DNA of 64,000 nucleotides from Clostridiales bacterium (lineage in GTDB: Bacteria; Bacillota; Clostridia; Christensenellales; Aristaeellaceae), in the NCBI GenBank assembly GCA_017569285.1, contig CP069419.1, positions 372,001-436,000 on the forward strand. Reading direction: 5' to 3'. The notes under the pieces were generated by a model. The model made no database searches and was not told the DNA's origin. It worked only from the letters and a program-made list of their open reading frames with translations. Shown here piece after piece: positions 55,344 through 64,000 of the stretch (positions are counted from its first letter, which is position 1; the number at the start of each line of letters is the position of its first letter). A program made the translations under genes and the position numbers.

Positions 55344-56584
55344 TATCTGAAATCACAGGCGGTGTAACCGCTGCCAAAGGCTTCCGCGCGGCCAGCTGCG
55401 CAGCCGGTATCAAGTATCAGGGCAGGACGGATATGGCCATGATCGCCTGCAGCGTTCCGTGTGCGGTTGCCGGAACCTTTACCTCCAACCAGGTCAAGGC
55501 TGCGCCCGTCCTGTGGGATATGGACGTTGTCTTCCGGAAAAAGCAGGCACAGGCCGTGGTTGTCAATGCCGGAATCGCCAATGCGGCCACCGGTGAAACC
55601 GGTCTGGCCCTCTGCCGGGAAACCGCAGAATACACCGGAAACCGGCTGGGCATCCCGGCCGATTCGGTCCTGATCGGCTCCACCGGTGTCATTGGCCCGA
55701 ACATCCCGGTTGACCGGATTTCCGCCGGCGTGGATATGATGGTTCCCGCCCTGGCGGATACGGCGGAAGCCGGTACCGCCGCGAGCCGGGCGATCATGAC
55801 CACGGACACCGTCAACAAGGAGCGGGCCGTTCAGTTCACGCTGCCCGGCATTGACGGAAATGATGTAACCGTCACGCTTGGCGGAATGAGCAAAGGCTCC
55901 GGCATGATCCATCCGAACATGTGCACCATGCTCGCCTACCTCACCACCGACTGTGCTGTGGACCAGGCCCTGCTGCAGCAGGCGGTGCGGGAAGTCGTGA
56001 AGGATACCTTCAATATGATTTCCGTGGACGGCGATACCAGCACCAATGATACTCTGCTGGTCCTGGCCAGCGGCCTGGCCGGCAACAAGCCCGTCACCTC
56101 CGCGGATGATCCGGGATATGGAGTGCTGAAGGATGCGCTCTTTACCGTCTGCCGGAGCCTGGCGGTCCTCATGGCGGGTGACGGCGAAGGAGCAACACAT
56201 CTCATCGAGATGACGGTAACCGGAGCCGATACAAAGGAAAACGCCCGGACACTGGCACGTTCCGTTGTATCCTCCAGCCTGGTCAAGGCAATGATCTACG
56301 GGAAGGACGCCAACTGCGGCCGGATTCTCTGTGCATTGGGTTACGCGGGGCCCGCGTTCAACCCGGATCGGGTGGATTTGTACCTGCTGGGGAGCTCCGG
56401 AGACGTCTGCTTCTGCCTGAACGGCCGTGTGCAGGAATTTGATGAAGACAAGGCGCTGGAGATTCTCTCCGGGCATGACGTCCGCTTCACGGCGGATATG
56501 CATATGGGCAGCGAATCCGCCGTCGCCTGGGGCTGCGACCTGACTTATGACTATGTCAAAATCAACGGGGACTACCGGAGCTGA
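55340..56584 (+). CDS. argJ: Arginine biosynthesis bifunctional protein ArgJ
   Basis: 414 aa precursor. Moves the acetyl group from N-acetylornithine to glutamate. Autocleavage is expected before T196 in KGSGMIHPNMCTMLAYL; the residue before it is C195, whereas alanine is usual. Other motifs: NAGIANAATGE, GSTGVIG and SVDGDTSTNDT. The C-terminus LTYDYVKINGDYRS is conserved. In bifunctional ArgJ acetyl-CoA also serves, so the pathway may not need the GNAT. Start overlaps that GNAT gene by ATGA. Confidence 0.95.
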   Translation: MISEITGGVTAAKGFRAASCAAGIKYQGRTDMAMIACSVPCAVAGTFTSNQVKAAPVLWDMDVVFRKKQAQAVVVNAGIANAATGETGLALCRETAEYTGNRLGIPADSVLIGSTGVIGPNIPVDRISAGVDMMVPALADTAEAGTAASRAIMTTDTVNKERAVQFTLPGIDGNDVTVTLGGMSKGSGMIHPNMCTMLAYLTTDCAVDQALLQQAVREVVKDTFNMISVDGDTSTNDTLLVLASGLAGNKPVTSADDPGYGVLKDALFTVCRSLAVLMAGDGEGATHLIEMTVTGADTKENARTLARSVVSSSLVKAMIYGKDANCGRILCALGYAGPAFNPDRVDLYLLGSSGDVCFCLNGRVQEFDEDKALEILSGHDVRFTADMHMGSESAVAWGCDLTYDYVKINGDYRS

Positions 56585-56595
56585 GGAGAAGAACA

Positions 56596-57495
56596 ATGCA
56601 GAATGAATTTACCAACATGGAGCGCGCGGAAGTCCTGACCGCTGCCCTTCCCTATATCCGGAAATACACCGGTAAAGTAGTCGTCGTCAAATACGGCGGC
56701 AATGCCATGATCAACGAAACGCTGAAGCAGCAGGTCATGGAGGATATCGTCCTCCTCTGGCTGATCGGTGTGCGCATCGTACTGGTTCATGGCGGCGGTC
56801 CGGAAATCAACGACCTGATGGATCGTCTGGGAAAGAAACCGGAGTTTGTCAACGGCCTGCGCGTCACCGACAAGGAAACCATGGATATCGTCCAGATGGT
56901 GCTTGCCGGCAAGATCAACAAAACGCTGGTCAACCTGCTGGAGATGAAGGGCGGCAAGGCAGTCGGCCTTTCCGGTATGGACGGACGTCTTCTGCAGTGC
57001 GCCGTCAAGGATGAACGTCTCGGATTTGTCGGTGAAATCCAGAAGGTCCATATCAATCCGGTCACGGACCTGCTGGATAACGGCTACATTCCGGTCGTTT
57101 CCACCGTGGGATGCGACAAATCCGGCAACGCCTACAATATTAACGGCGATACGGCTGCGGCCTATATTGCCGGGGCCCTGAACGCCGAAAACCTGATCAT
57201 GATGACGGATATCGCCGGTGTCCTGCAGGACAAGGATGATCCATCCACCCTGATCCAGGAGATTTCCCAGGATGACCTTCCCGCCCTTTATGAAAGCGGA
57301 GTCATCTCCGGCGGCATGATTCCGAAGGTGGAATGCTGCGCCACGGCGCTGAAGCGCGGGGTGAAGAATGTGGTCATCATGGACGGCCGTGTTCCCCACT
57401 CCATCCTTATGGAACTGCTGACCGACGAAGGCGCAGGTACGCGTTTCTCCCGTTCCGAGCCGAAATACGATGACCGCAAGGAAGGCTGGGAATAA
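56596..57495 (+). CDS. argB: Acetylglutamate kinase
   Basis: 299 aa. Phosphorylates N-acetylglutamate. VVVKYGGNAM (N-terminal phosphate loop), LVHGGGPEI, the SGMDGRLLQC region, DTAAAYIAGALNAENLIMMTDIAGVL and GGMIPKVECCATAL agree with the family. The N-terminal helix (ERAEVLTAALPYIRKY) is characteristic of arginine-inhibited hexameric kinases, so feedback inhibition is likely. Starts 11 bases after argJ with AGGAGAAGAACA. Confidence 0.96.
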   Translation: MQNEFTNMERAEVLTAALPYIRKYTGKVVVVKYGGNAMINETLKQQVMEDIVLLWLIGVRIVLVHGGGPEINDLMDRLGKKPEFVNGLRVTDKETMDIVQMVLAGKINKTLVNLLEMKGGKAVGLSGMDGRLLQCAVKDERLGFVGEIQKVHINPVTDLLDNGYIPVVSTVGCDKSGNAYNINGDTAAAYIAGALNAENLIMMTDIAGVLQDKDDPSTLIQEISQDDLPALYESGVISGGMIPKVECCATALKRGVKNVVIMDGRVPHSILMELLTDEGAGTRFSRSEPKYDDRKEGWE

Positions 57496-57528
57496 CTGCC
57501 GGGACTTCCAATACAACAGGAAAAGAGT

Positions 57529-58698
57529 GTGAGTGACATGTCCGTTATGAATCTGGACCGGGAATATGTTGCCAATACCTATAAACGGTTCCCGCTGGAG
57601 ATCGTCTCCGGCAGCGGATCCGTTGTCCGGGATGCCGATGGCCGGGAATATATCGATATGGGATCCGGAATCGCCGTGACTTCCTTCGGAATTGCGGATC
57701 CGGAATGGATTGCAGCCGTGGAAAAGCAGATCCACGCGGTGCAGCATATGTCCAACCTGTATTACACCGAACCGTGCGCGCTGCTGGCGAAAGCCCTGTG
57801 TGAAAAAACCGGTATGAAGAAGGTTTTCTTCTGCAATTCCGGGGCGGAAGCCAATGAATGTGCCATCAAAGTGGCCCGGAAATGGGCGGCGGAGCATAAA
57901 GGACCGTCCTGTTCCACCATCGTAACGCTGAAAAACAGCTTCCACGGCCGCACCCTGACCACGCTTTCCGCCACCGGCCAGGATCACTACCATGAGCTGT
58001 TCCAGCCCCTGACGCCCGGCTTCGCGCATATTGATGCCGGTGACATGGACGCCCTTGCTGCCCTGTGCAAAACCGGGACGGTCGCTGCCGTACTGATTGA
58101 ATGTGTCCAGGGGGAAGGCGGCGTCATTCCGCTGGATCCGGAGTTTGCTTCCGCGCTCGACCGGTTTGTCCGTGAACAGGATATCCTCCTTATGGTGGAT
58201 GAAGTCCAGACCGGCAACGGCCGTTCCGGACACATGTATGCCTATATGAATTACGGGCTCCATCCGGATGTGGTTTCCACGGCCAAGGGCCTGGCCGGCG
58301 GTTTGCCGATGGGCGCCGCCCTGCTCTCGGAAAAGGTGCAGGATGTCCTTTCCTATGGCGACCACGGTTCCACCTTCGGGGGAAACCCGGTTGCCGCCGC
58401 GGCTGCGCTGTCCGTGGTAAACCGGCTGACGGATGATTTCCTGCAGGAAGTCCGGGCTAAGGGCGATCTGCTCCGGAGCCTGCTCGAAGCATGCCCGGGG
58501 ATCAAGTCCGTATCCGGCCTGGGCCTGATGCTCGGCCTGGAAACCGTCAGGCCTGCAGGTGAAGTGGTCGCCGCCTGTATGGAGCGCGGCGTGCTCTGCC
58601 TGACTGCCAAAAACAAGGTCCGGCTCCTCCCTGCCCTGAATATCCCGGAAGAGCTCCTTCGCAAGGCTGCCGCAGTTATCTGCGAAGTCTGCGGTTAA
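57529..58698 (+). CDS. argD: Acetylornithine aminotransferase
   Basis: 389 aa. Class III aminotransferase converting the semialdehyde to N-acetylornithine with glutamate as donor. Pyridoxal phosphate lysine in STAKGLAGGLPMGA, with VFFCNSGAEANE, FHGRTLTTLSATGQ, MVDEVQTGNGRSG and STFGGNPVAAAAAL. GTG at 57529 is taken as start: AGGAAAAGA is 5-8 bases upstream; an ATG three codons later is too far. Positioned directly after argB. Confidence 0.95.
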   Translation: MSDMSVMNLDREYVANTYKRFPLEIVSGSGSVVRDADGREYIDMGSGIAVTSFGIADPEWIAAVEKQIHAVQHMSNLYYTEPCALLAKALCEKTGMKKVFFCNSGAEANECAIKVARKWAAEHKGPSCSTIVTLKNSFHGRTLTTLSATGQDHYHELFQPLTPGFAHIDAGDMDALAALCKTGTVAAVLIECVQGEGGVIPLDPEFASALDRFVREQDILLMVDEVQTGNGRSGHMYAYMNYGLHPDVVSTAKGLAGGLPMGAALLSEKVQDVLSYGDHGSTFGGNPVAAAAALSVVNRLTDDFLQEVRAKGDLLRSLLEACPGIKSVSGLGLMLGLETVRPAGEVVAACMERGVLCLTAKNKVRLLPALNIPEELLRKAAAVICEVCG

Positions 58699-58777
58699 GT
58701 CCGTCTTCCTTTCGGCTCCCATATCCCGGTATTCCCTGCGCAGTCCGCAGAATTTATAAAAATCCGGAGGACGCTGT

Positions 58778-59836
58778 ATGTCATATCTTGTTCTGGCCAA
58801 TGGCACTGTCTTTGAAGGCCGCCGCATCGGCGCGCATATTGACCGGATTGGTGAACTGGTGTTCACCACCGGTATGGAAGGCTACCTGGAAACGCTGACC
58901 GACCCCAGTTACTTCGGCCAGATCGTCACCCAGACCTTCCCGCTGATCGGTAATTACGGTGTCATCGAGGAGGACTTCGAAGGAAACAGCACGCTTTTCG
59001 GCTATATCGTCCGGGAACTGTGCGATACGCCTTCCAACTTCCGTTCCGCCTATCCGCTGAATGAGTACCTGGTGGCCAAAGGCATCCCCGGCCTGTGCGG
59101 GGTGGATACCCGGGAGATCGTCCGCATCACCCGGGAAGAAGGCGTAATGAACGCGATGATCTGTGATGAAATCCCCGCGGATCTGGCTGAAATCCGTTCC
59201 TTCTCCGTCCGGAACGCCGTGGTTTCCGTTTCCTCCAATATAAAGGAGTTCTTCCCGTCCGACGGGACGGAAAAGTGCAGGGTGGCCCTGATCGATTACG
59301 GCGCAAAGCACAATATCATCCGCAGCCTGCAGAAGCGGGGCTGTTCCGTCACGGTATGGCCGGCAGCCACCACGGCGGAAACCATCCTGGCTTCCGGCGC
59401 AGACGGAATCATGCTGTCCAACGGCCCCGGGGATCCCAAGGAAAATACCGCTTGTATCGCCGAGCTGAAAAAGCTGATCGGGAAAAAGCCGGTCTTCGGC
59501 ATCTGCCTCGGCCATCAGCTGGCCGCCCTCGCGCTCGGCGGGGATACGGTCAAGCTGAAATACGGCCACCGCGGCGGCAACCAGCCGGTCCGCGACCTGG
59601 CCGCCGGCCGGACCTATATCACCTCCCAGAACCACGGATATGCCGTTGTGGCGGATTCCCTGAAGGGAATCGGAACGGAATCCTTCCGGAATGCCAATGA
59701 CGGCAGCTGTGAGGGAATGGATTACCCGGACCTGAACTGTTTCACTGTCCAGTTCCACCCCGAGGCCGCGTCCGGTCCAAGGGATACTGCGGTCCTGTTC
59801 GATCGTTTTGTGGAAAGGATGATGAAGAATGCCTAA
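58778..59836 (+). CDS. carA: Carbamoyl-phosphate synthase small subunit
   Basis: 352 aa. Glutaminase subunit supplying ammonia to CarB. Class I amidotransferase triad: C243 in GICLGHQLAALALGG, with H and E in QFHPEAASGP. N-terminal half: VFEGRRIGAHIDRIGELVFTTGM and GVDTREIVRITRE. The ATG follows GGAGGACGCTGT. Its stop overlaps carB by 8 bases. It lies 79 bases after argD, and no separate promoter was seen, so it is probably part of the arginine operon rather than pyrimidine controlled. Confidence 0.96.
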   Translation: MSYLVLANGTVFEGRRIGAHIDRIGELVFTTGMEGYLETLTDPSYFGQIVTQTFPLIGNYGVIEEDFEGNSTLFGYIVRELCDTPSNFRSAYPLNEYLVAKGIPGLCGVDTREIVRITREEGVMNAMICDEIPADLAEIRSFSVRNAVVSVSSNIKEFFPSDGTEKCRVALIDYGAKHNIIRSLQKRGCSVTVWPAATTAETILASGADGIMLSNGPGDPKENTACIAELKKLIGKKPVFGICLGHQLAALALGGDTVKLKYGHRGGNQPVRDLAAGRTYITSQNHGYAVVADSLKGIGTESFRNANDGSCEGMDYPDLNCFTVQFHPEAASGPRDTAVLFDRFVERMMKNA

Positions 59837-62800
59837 GGATGCATCCATCAAAAAAGTCCTGGTGATCGGCTCCGGCCCGATCGTGATCGGCCAGGCTGCC
59901 GAATTCGACTATGCCGGTGCCCAGGCCTGCCGCGTGCTGAAAGCGGAAGGTATCAACGTGGTGCTGGTCAACTCCAACCCCGCCACCATCATGACGGACC
60001 AGCACCTGGCGGATGAAATCTACCTGGAGCCGCTGAATGCCGCCACCGTCCGCCGTGTCATTGAAAAGGAACGCCCGGACGGGCTGATCGCCGGCCTCGG
60101 CGGACAGACCGGCCTGACGCTGGCCATGCAGCTGAGCCGCAACGGCACGCTGGATGAATTCGGAGTCCGCCTGCTCGGTTCTCCCATTGAAGCCATCGAG
60201 CGGGCGGAAGACCGCGAAAAGTTCCGGGAAACCATGTTGAACGCCGGCCAGCCCTGTGTCCCCTCTGAAATTGCGGAAACACTGGAAGACGCCCTCAGGG
60301 CAGCCTCGGACATCGGTTACCCGGTCATTGTGCGTCCCGCCTACACGCTGGGCGGCAGCGGCGGCGGTATCGCCGCGGATGAATCGGAAATGCGCCAGAT
60401 CGCCCGTACCGGCCTGGATGCGTCTCCCATCACGCAGATCCTGGTGGAAAAATGTATCTCCGGCTGGAAGGAAATCGAGTTTGAAGCCATGCGGGATGCG
60501 CAGGGCAATGTGATTGCCGTCTGCTCCATGGAAAATGTGGACCCGGTCGGCATCCATACCGGCGACAGCGTGGTCGTTGCTCCGGCGCTGACCCTTTCCG
60601 ACAAGGAATACCAGATGCTCCGCACCGCCTCGCTGGATATCATCAGCGCCATCGGAATCGTCGGCGGATGCAACTGCCAGTTTGCGCTGAATCCGGATTC
60701 CTTTGAGTACGCGGTCATTGAAGTCAATCCCCGCGTCAGCCGTTCCTCCGCCCTGGCCAGCAAGGCCACCGGCTATCCGATCGCAAAGATCACCACCCGC
60801 CTCGCCCTGGGCTACACCCTGGATGAAATCACCAATGACATCACCGGAAAAACCTGTGCCTGCTTCGAGCCGACCGTGGACTATGTGGTCGTCAAATTCC
60901 CGAAGTGGCCCTTTGATAAGTTCTACGGTTCCTCCCGCCGCCTGGGCACCCAGATGAAAGCAACCGGCGAAGTCATGGCCATCGGCCAGCGCTTTGAGGA
61001 GGCCCTGATGAAAGCGGTCCGCGGCGCGGAGATTTCCCTCGATACGCTTAATGCTCCGCCGCTCACGGATGAACCGGTCCGCGACCGCCTGGCCCGTCAG
61101 GACGACCGCCGGCTCTTCACGGTCTTCGAAGCCCTGAAGCAGGGCATGACCGTTGATGAGATCTTTGAGATCACGAAAATCGACCGTTTCTTCCTGTACC
61201 GTCTCCGCGCCATGGCGGAGCTGGAACAGCGGAAGCAGGGCAAAGGCCTGCAGCCCGGGGATTATGAGTGCTTCAAGCGCATGGGCTATCCGGACAATGC
61301 CATCAAGCGCATTACCGGCGCAGAATCAGTCCCCGGCTGGAAAATGAGCTACAAAATGGTGGATACCTGCGGCGCGGAATTTGCCGCGGAGACTCCCTAC
61401 TTCTACTCCTGCACGGACAAGGCCTGCGAATCCCGCAGCCTCAAACGTTCCGGCCGTCCGGTGGTCATCGTGCTGGGTTCCGGTCCCATCCGGATCGGCC
61501 AGGGCATCGAGTTCGACTATTCCTCGGTGCACTGCGTCTGGACGCTACGCCGCATCGGCTATGATGTGGTCATCATCAACAACAACCCGGAAACTGTCTC
61601 CACCGACTATGACACCGCGGACCGGCTCTACTTTGAGCCTCTTACCCCGGAAGATGTCATGAACGTCATCGAAGTGGAAAAGCCCGTGGGCGTCGTGGTT
61701 GCCTTTGGCGGCCAGACTGCCATCAAGCTCACCCAGTTTCTGAATTCACAGGGCATCCGGATCCTGGGCACCAGCGCCGAATCCATCGATATTGCGGAAG
61801 ACCGGGAGCGCTTCGACGCGCTGCTGGAGCAGTTCGGCATCCGCCGTCCCCGCGGCATGGGCGTCCGCACGATGGAGGAAGCGGTTGCTGCGGCGGAAGA
61901 GCTCGGTTATCCGGTCCTGCTCCGCCCCTCTTACGTCATCGGCGGCCAGAACATGACCATTTCCCGCAGCCGGGCACATACGGAGGATTATATGCGCCGC
62001 ATCCTGGCCGGCGGGATCGAGAATCCGGTTCTCGTGGATCAGTATCTCCCCGGAATCGAGCTGGAGGTCGATGTCATCTCCGACGGCCGTGATGTCCTGA
62101 TTCCCGGTATCATGGAACATATTGAACGGGCCGGTGTCCACAGCGGCGACTCCATCGCCGTCTATCCGCCCTTCAACCTTACAGAAAAGTTTCAGGAAAA
62201 GATCTGCGATATCTCCACCAAGCTGGCCCTGGCGCTGGGTACCAAAGGCCTGGTCAATATCCAGTACCTGATCTTCGATAATGAGCTGTATGTCATCGAG
62301 GTGAATCCCCGGGCATCCCGCACTGTGCCGTATATTTCCAAGGTCACGGGTGTCCCGATGGTGGACCTGGCTTCCCGCGTCATGCTGGATGAGCCGCTGA
62401 AGGACCTGGGCTTCGGTACGGGACTGTACAAGGCCCCGCCGTACTGCGCCATCAAGGTTCCGGTCTTCTCCTTTGAGAAGCTGAACGATGCTGACTCCAT
62501 CCTCGGTCCGGAAATGAAGTCCACCGGTGAAGTCCTCGGCATCGGCATCACCAAGGCGGAAGCGCTGTTCAAAGGGCTGTCCGCCGCCGGTTTCCACCTG
62601 CCCACTGCCCGGGAGAAGGACAAAACCGGTGTCCTGCTGTCTGTGGAAGATGAGGATTTCCCGGATGCGATTGCCGTCGCCAAACGCTGCTATGACCAGG
62701 GAATCAGTGTTTATGCCACCAAGGACACCGCACGCGCGATCTCGGCCGTCGGCATCCATGTCACCCCGGTCGCGGATCCGAAAATCAGCGATGAGATTTT

Positions 62801-63020
62801 CGGGCTCATGGAAAACGGTTCTGTAAACTACATCATCTACACCGGCGCTGTCAAGGATGATACCGTGGGCGATTATACCGCGCTCCACCGCCGGGCCATG
62901 GTGCTCGGGATTCCCTGCATGACGTCCCTGGATACCGCCAATGCGCTGATGGATATCCTGGGTTCCCGCTTTACCCTGGAAAACACGGAACTGGTGGATA
63001 TCAACTGCATGCGCCGCTGA
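59829..63020 (+). CDS. carB: Carbamoyl-phosphate synthase large subunit
   Basis: 1063 aa. Makes carbamoyl phosphate from bicarbonate, ammonia and 2 ATP. Two ATP-grasp halves are each introduced by a GSGPIVIGQAAEFDYAG-type block: GSGPIVIGQ near residue 15 and GSGPIRIGQGIEFDYSS near 550. The oligomerisation region lies between, and a C-terminal MGS-like allosteric domain (from about 930) ends the protein. Normal length. Start ATG overlaps carA. A terminator follows at 63032-63078. Confidence 0.97.
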   Translation: MPKDASIKKVLVIGSGPIVIGQAAEFDYAGAQACRVLKAEGINVVLVNSNPATIMTDQHLADEIYLEPLNAATVRRVIEKERPDGLIAGLGGQTGLTLAMQLSRNGTLDEFGVRLLGSPIEAIERAEDREKFRETMLNAGQPCVPSEIAETLEDALRAASDIGYPVIVRPAYTLGGSGGGIAADESEMRQIARTGLDASPITQILVEKCISGWKEIEFEAMRDAQGNVIAVCSMENVDPVGIHTGDSVVVAPALTLSDKEYQMLRTASLDIISAIGIVGGCNCQFALNPDSFEYAVIEVNPRVSRSSALASKATGYPIAKITTRLALGYTLDEITNDITGKTCACFEPTVDYVVVKFPKWPFDKFYGSSRRLGTQMKATGEVMAIGQRFEEALMKAVRGAEISLDTLNAPPLTDEPVRDRLARQDDRRLFTVFEALKQGMTVDEIFEITKIDRFFLYRLRAMAELEQRKQGKGLQPGDYECFKRMGYPDNAIKRITGAESVPGWKMSYKMVDTCGAEFAAETPYFYSCTDKACESRSLKRSGRPVVIVLGSGPIRIGQGIEFDYSSVHCVWTLRRIGYDVVIINNNPETVSTDYDTADRLYFEPLTPEDVMNVIEVEKPVGVVVAFGGQTAIKLTQFLNSQGIRILGTSAESIDIAEDRERFDALLEQFGIRRPRGMGVRTMEEAVAAAEELGYPVLLRPSYVIGGQNMTISRSRAHTEDYMRRILAGGIENPVLVDQYLPGIELEVDVISDGRDVLIPGIMEHIERAGVHSGDSIAVYPPFNLTEKFQEKICDISTKLALALGTKGLVNIQYLIFDNELYVIEVNPRASRTVPYISKVTGVPMVDLASRVMLDEPLKDLGFGTGLYKAPPYCAIKVPVFSFEKLNDADSILGPEMKSTGEVLGIGITKAEALFKGLSAAGFHLPTAREKDKTGVLLSVEDEDFPDAIAVAKRCYDQGISVYATKDTARAISAVGIHVTPVADPKISDEIFGLMENGSVNYIIYTGAVKDDTVGDYTALHRRAMVLGIPCMTSLDTANALMDILGSRFTLENTELVDINCMRR

Positions 63021-63031
63021 AAACATCCATC

Positions 63032-63078
63032 AAAAAAGCCGGTCCGGCAGGACATCCGTCCTCCGGTCCGGCTTTTCT
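63032..63078. terminator. Bidirectional terminator between carB and the flavodiiron gene
   Basis: AAAAAAGCCGGTCCGG (63032-63047) and CCGGTCCGGCTTTT (63063-63076) pair with one mismatch, and an inner AGGAC/GTCCT pair extends the stem. T run to the right and A run to the left allow both orientations. Confidence 0.8.
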
Positions 63079-63093
63079 GGTATTTCCGTTGCT

Positions 63094-64000
63094 TTACAGC
63101 ATCTCTTCCGCCAGTTTTTCAATCTGGGCTTTGTTTTCCTCGTTCATTGCGGACATGATCCGCACAGTGGTCTCGGCAAATGTGGTGTCTTTGCACCCTT
63201 CCAGCATGCCGCGCATCACCTTGGCCGCCATCGGCGCCCAGCTGCCGTTCTCAATCAGGCCGATCTTCCGGCCCCGGAAGCCGCGCTCCGTCAGGTGGTC
63301 AATGAATTGCTTCATAAAGGGGAAAATCTCCGCGTTGTAGGTGGTGGTTGCCAGGACCAGCTTCCCGTAGCGGAACGCATCCTCAACGGCTTCGGGCATA
63401 TCGCACCGCGCCAGGTCATTCACCGCCACCTTCGGGCATCCCTTCTCCTTCAGCTTCTCCGCAAGCAGCTCCACAGCCTTTTCCGTGTTGCCGTATACGG
63501 AAGTATAGCAGATCACGACGCCTTCGCTTTCCACGCCGTAGGAGGACCAGGTCTGGTACAGGTTCAGGTACGTGCTCAGGTCTTCATCCAGCACCGGTCC
63601 ATGCAGCGGGCAGATCGTATTGATTTCCAGTGCCGCCGCCTTTTTCAGCAGGGCTTGCACCTGAGCGCCGTACTTTCCGACGATGCCGAAATAATACCGC
63701 CTGGCTTCGCAGGCCCAGCCTTCCGGATCCTCCGCGTCCAGCGCGCCGAACTTGCCGAACGCGTCCGCGGAAAACAGCACCTTGTCCGTGCAGTCATAAG
63801 TCATGATGACTTCCGGCCAGTGAACCATCGGAGCTGTGATGAACTTCAGGGTATGGGTCCCCAGATCCAGCGTATCCCCCTCGCCGGCCACAATCCGCCT
63901 TTCGGCGAAGTCATCCCCGTAGAAGTTCTTCATCATCGTGAACGCCTTGGCAGAAGCGACGATTTTCGCCTGCGGGTATTTTTCCGCAAAGGCGCGGATA
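63094..64000 (-). CDS. Flavodiiron protein (FprA type), partial
   Basis: At least 302 codons up to the window edge; the start lies outside. The visible part begins at IRAFAEKYPQAKIVAS, inside the metallo-beta-lactamase-like diiron domain, with VHWPEVIMTYD, LFSADAFGKFG and CPLHGPV. After about residue 155 of this fragment comes the flavodoxin domain: VICYTSVYGNTEKAVELL (FMN phosphate loop) and TTTYNAEIFPFMKQF. Flavodiiron proteins reduce O2 or NO to protect anaerobes. Rubredoxin or NROR partners would be upstream, outside the window. The N-terminal HxExDH ligands are not visible. Confidence 0.93.
   Translation of the reverse strand, partial: IRAFAEKYPQAKIVASAKAFTMMKNFYGDDFAERRIVAGEGDTLDLGTHTLKFITAPMVHWPEVIMTYDCTDKVLFSADAFGKFGALDAEDPEGWACEARRYYFGIVGKYGAQVQALLKKAAALEINTICPLHGPVLDEDLSTYLNLYQTWSSYGVESEGVVICYTSVYGNTEKAVELLAEKLKEKGCPKVAVNDLARCDMPEAVEDAFRYGKLVLATTTYNAEIFPFMKQFIDHLTERGFRGRKIGLIENGSWAPMAAKVMRGMLEGCKDTTFAETTVRIMSAMNEENKAQIEKLAEEML

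Noticed and set aside
56572-58869. 765-codon minus-strand frame opposite argB and argD
   Set aside because: Both argB and argD are unmistakable on the plus strand; the antisense frame has no motif.
61746-63026. 426-codon minus-strand frame inside carB
   Set aside because: Shadow of carB; no ribosome site.

Overview
The window is a chromosomal, housekeeping-rich stretch of a moderately high-G+C member of the Bacillota (Clostridia). The evidence is HrcA with a perfect CIRCE element, TrmK beside rpoD, DUF951, DUF1292 and YnzC-type small proteins, an EF-G-2-like paralogue, an ECF transporter next to truA, strong AGGAGG-type ribosome sites, occasional TTG/GTG starts and sigma-A promoters with 17-nt spacers. 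An uncultured gut or rumen clostridium (Christensenellales-like) is a plausible host, but this is inference only. No tRNA, rRNA, CRISPR, prophage or insertion sequence was found. Base and codon use look uniform, so there is no visible sign of a recently transferred island.

Layout: 1-3404 (+) holds the end of an ECF-transporter operon (ecfA, ecfT), truA and a COG2509 flavoprotein. 3500-6486 (-) carries an EF-G-like GTPase and murI. 6654-8546 (+) carries a DUF951 protein and a secreted protein of unknown family. 8704-14898 (+) is an extended macromolecular-synthesis operon (dgt, dnaG, rpoD, trmK, a Nif3-like gene and a zinc-ribbon coiled-coil gene). 14951-15745 (-) is a secreted leucine-rich-repeat protein. 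15974-20846 (+) is a glucan-utilisation operon (LacI regulator, malQ, glgP). 20851-29620 (-) contains rsmI, rsmH, valS, rpmF, yceD, ackA, nifS and two membrane genes. 29750-34446 (-) is hrcA-grpE-dnaK-dnaJ under CIRCE.

Two less familiar minus-strand operons follow. The first (34666-39779) encodes a DUF1292 protein, a NAGPA-type phosphodiester glycosidase, an Lgt-like membrane protein, a polytopic membrane protein fused to a degenerate PlsC acyltransferase, and a secreted protein. The second (40578-44548) starts from a perfect consensus promoter and encodes a CofE-like protein, DUF1643, an acyl-ACP thioesterase, a GT2-GtrA glycosyltransferase and a membrane protein resembling the C-terminal part of Lgt. 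Together they look like cell-envelope lipid and glycan modification functions, and they are the best candidates here for undescribed biology.

44697-52377 (-) holds greA-lysS-hlyIII and, behind it, a tightly overlapping chain rnz-uvrB-two membrane proteins-metallophosphoesterase-52-aa ORF. 52635-63020 (+) is a large arginine/carbamoyl-phosphate cluster (argG, argC, a GNAT gene, argJ, argB, argD, carA, carB) whose promoter carries palindromic TGCAT-N4-ATGCA sites suggestive of ArgR control; argF and argH are not in it. The window ends in a flavodiiron protein gene (-) cut by the edge.
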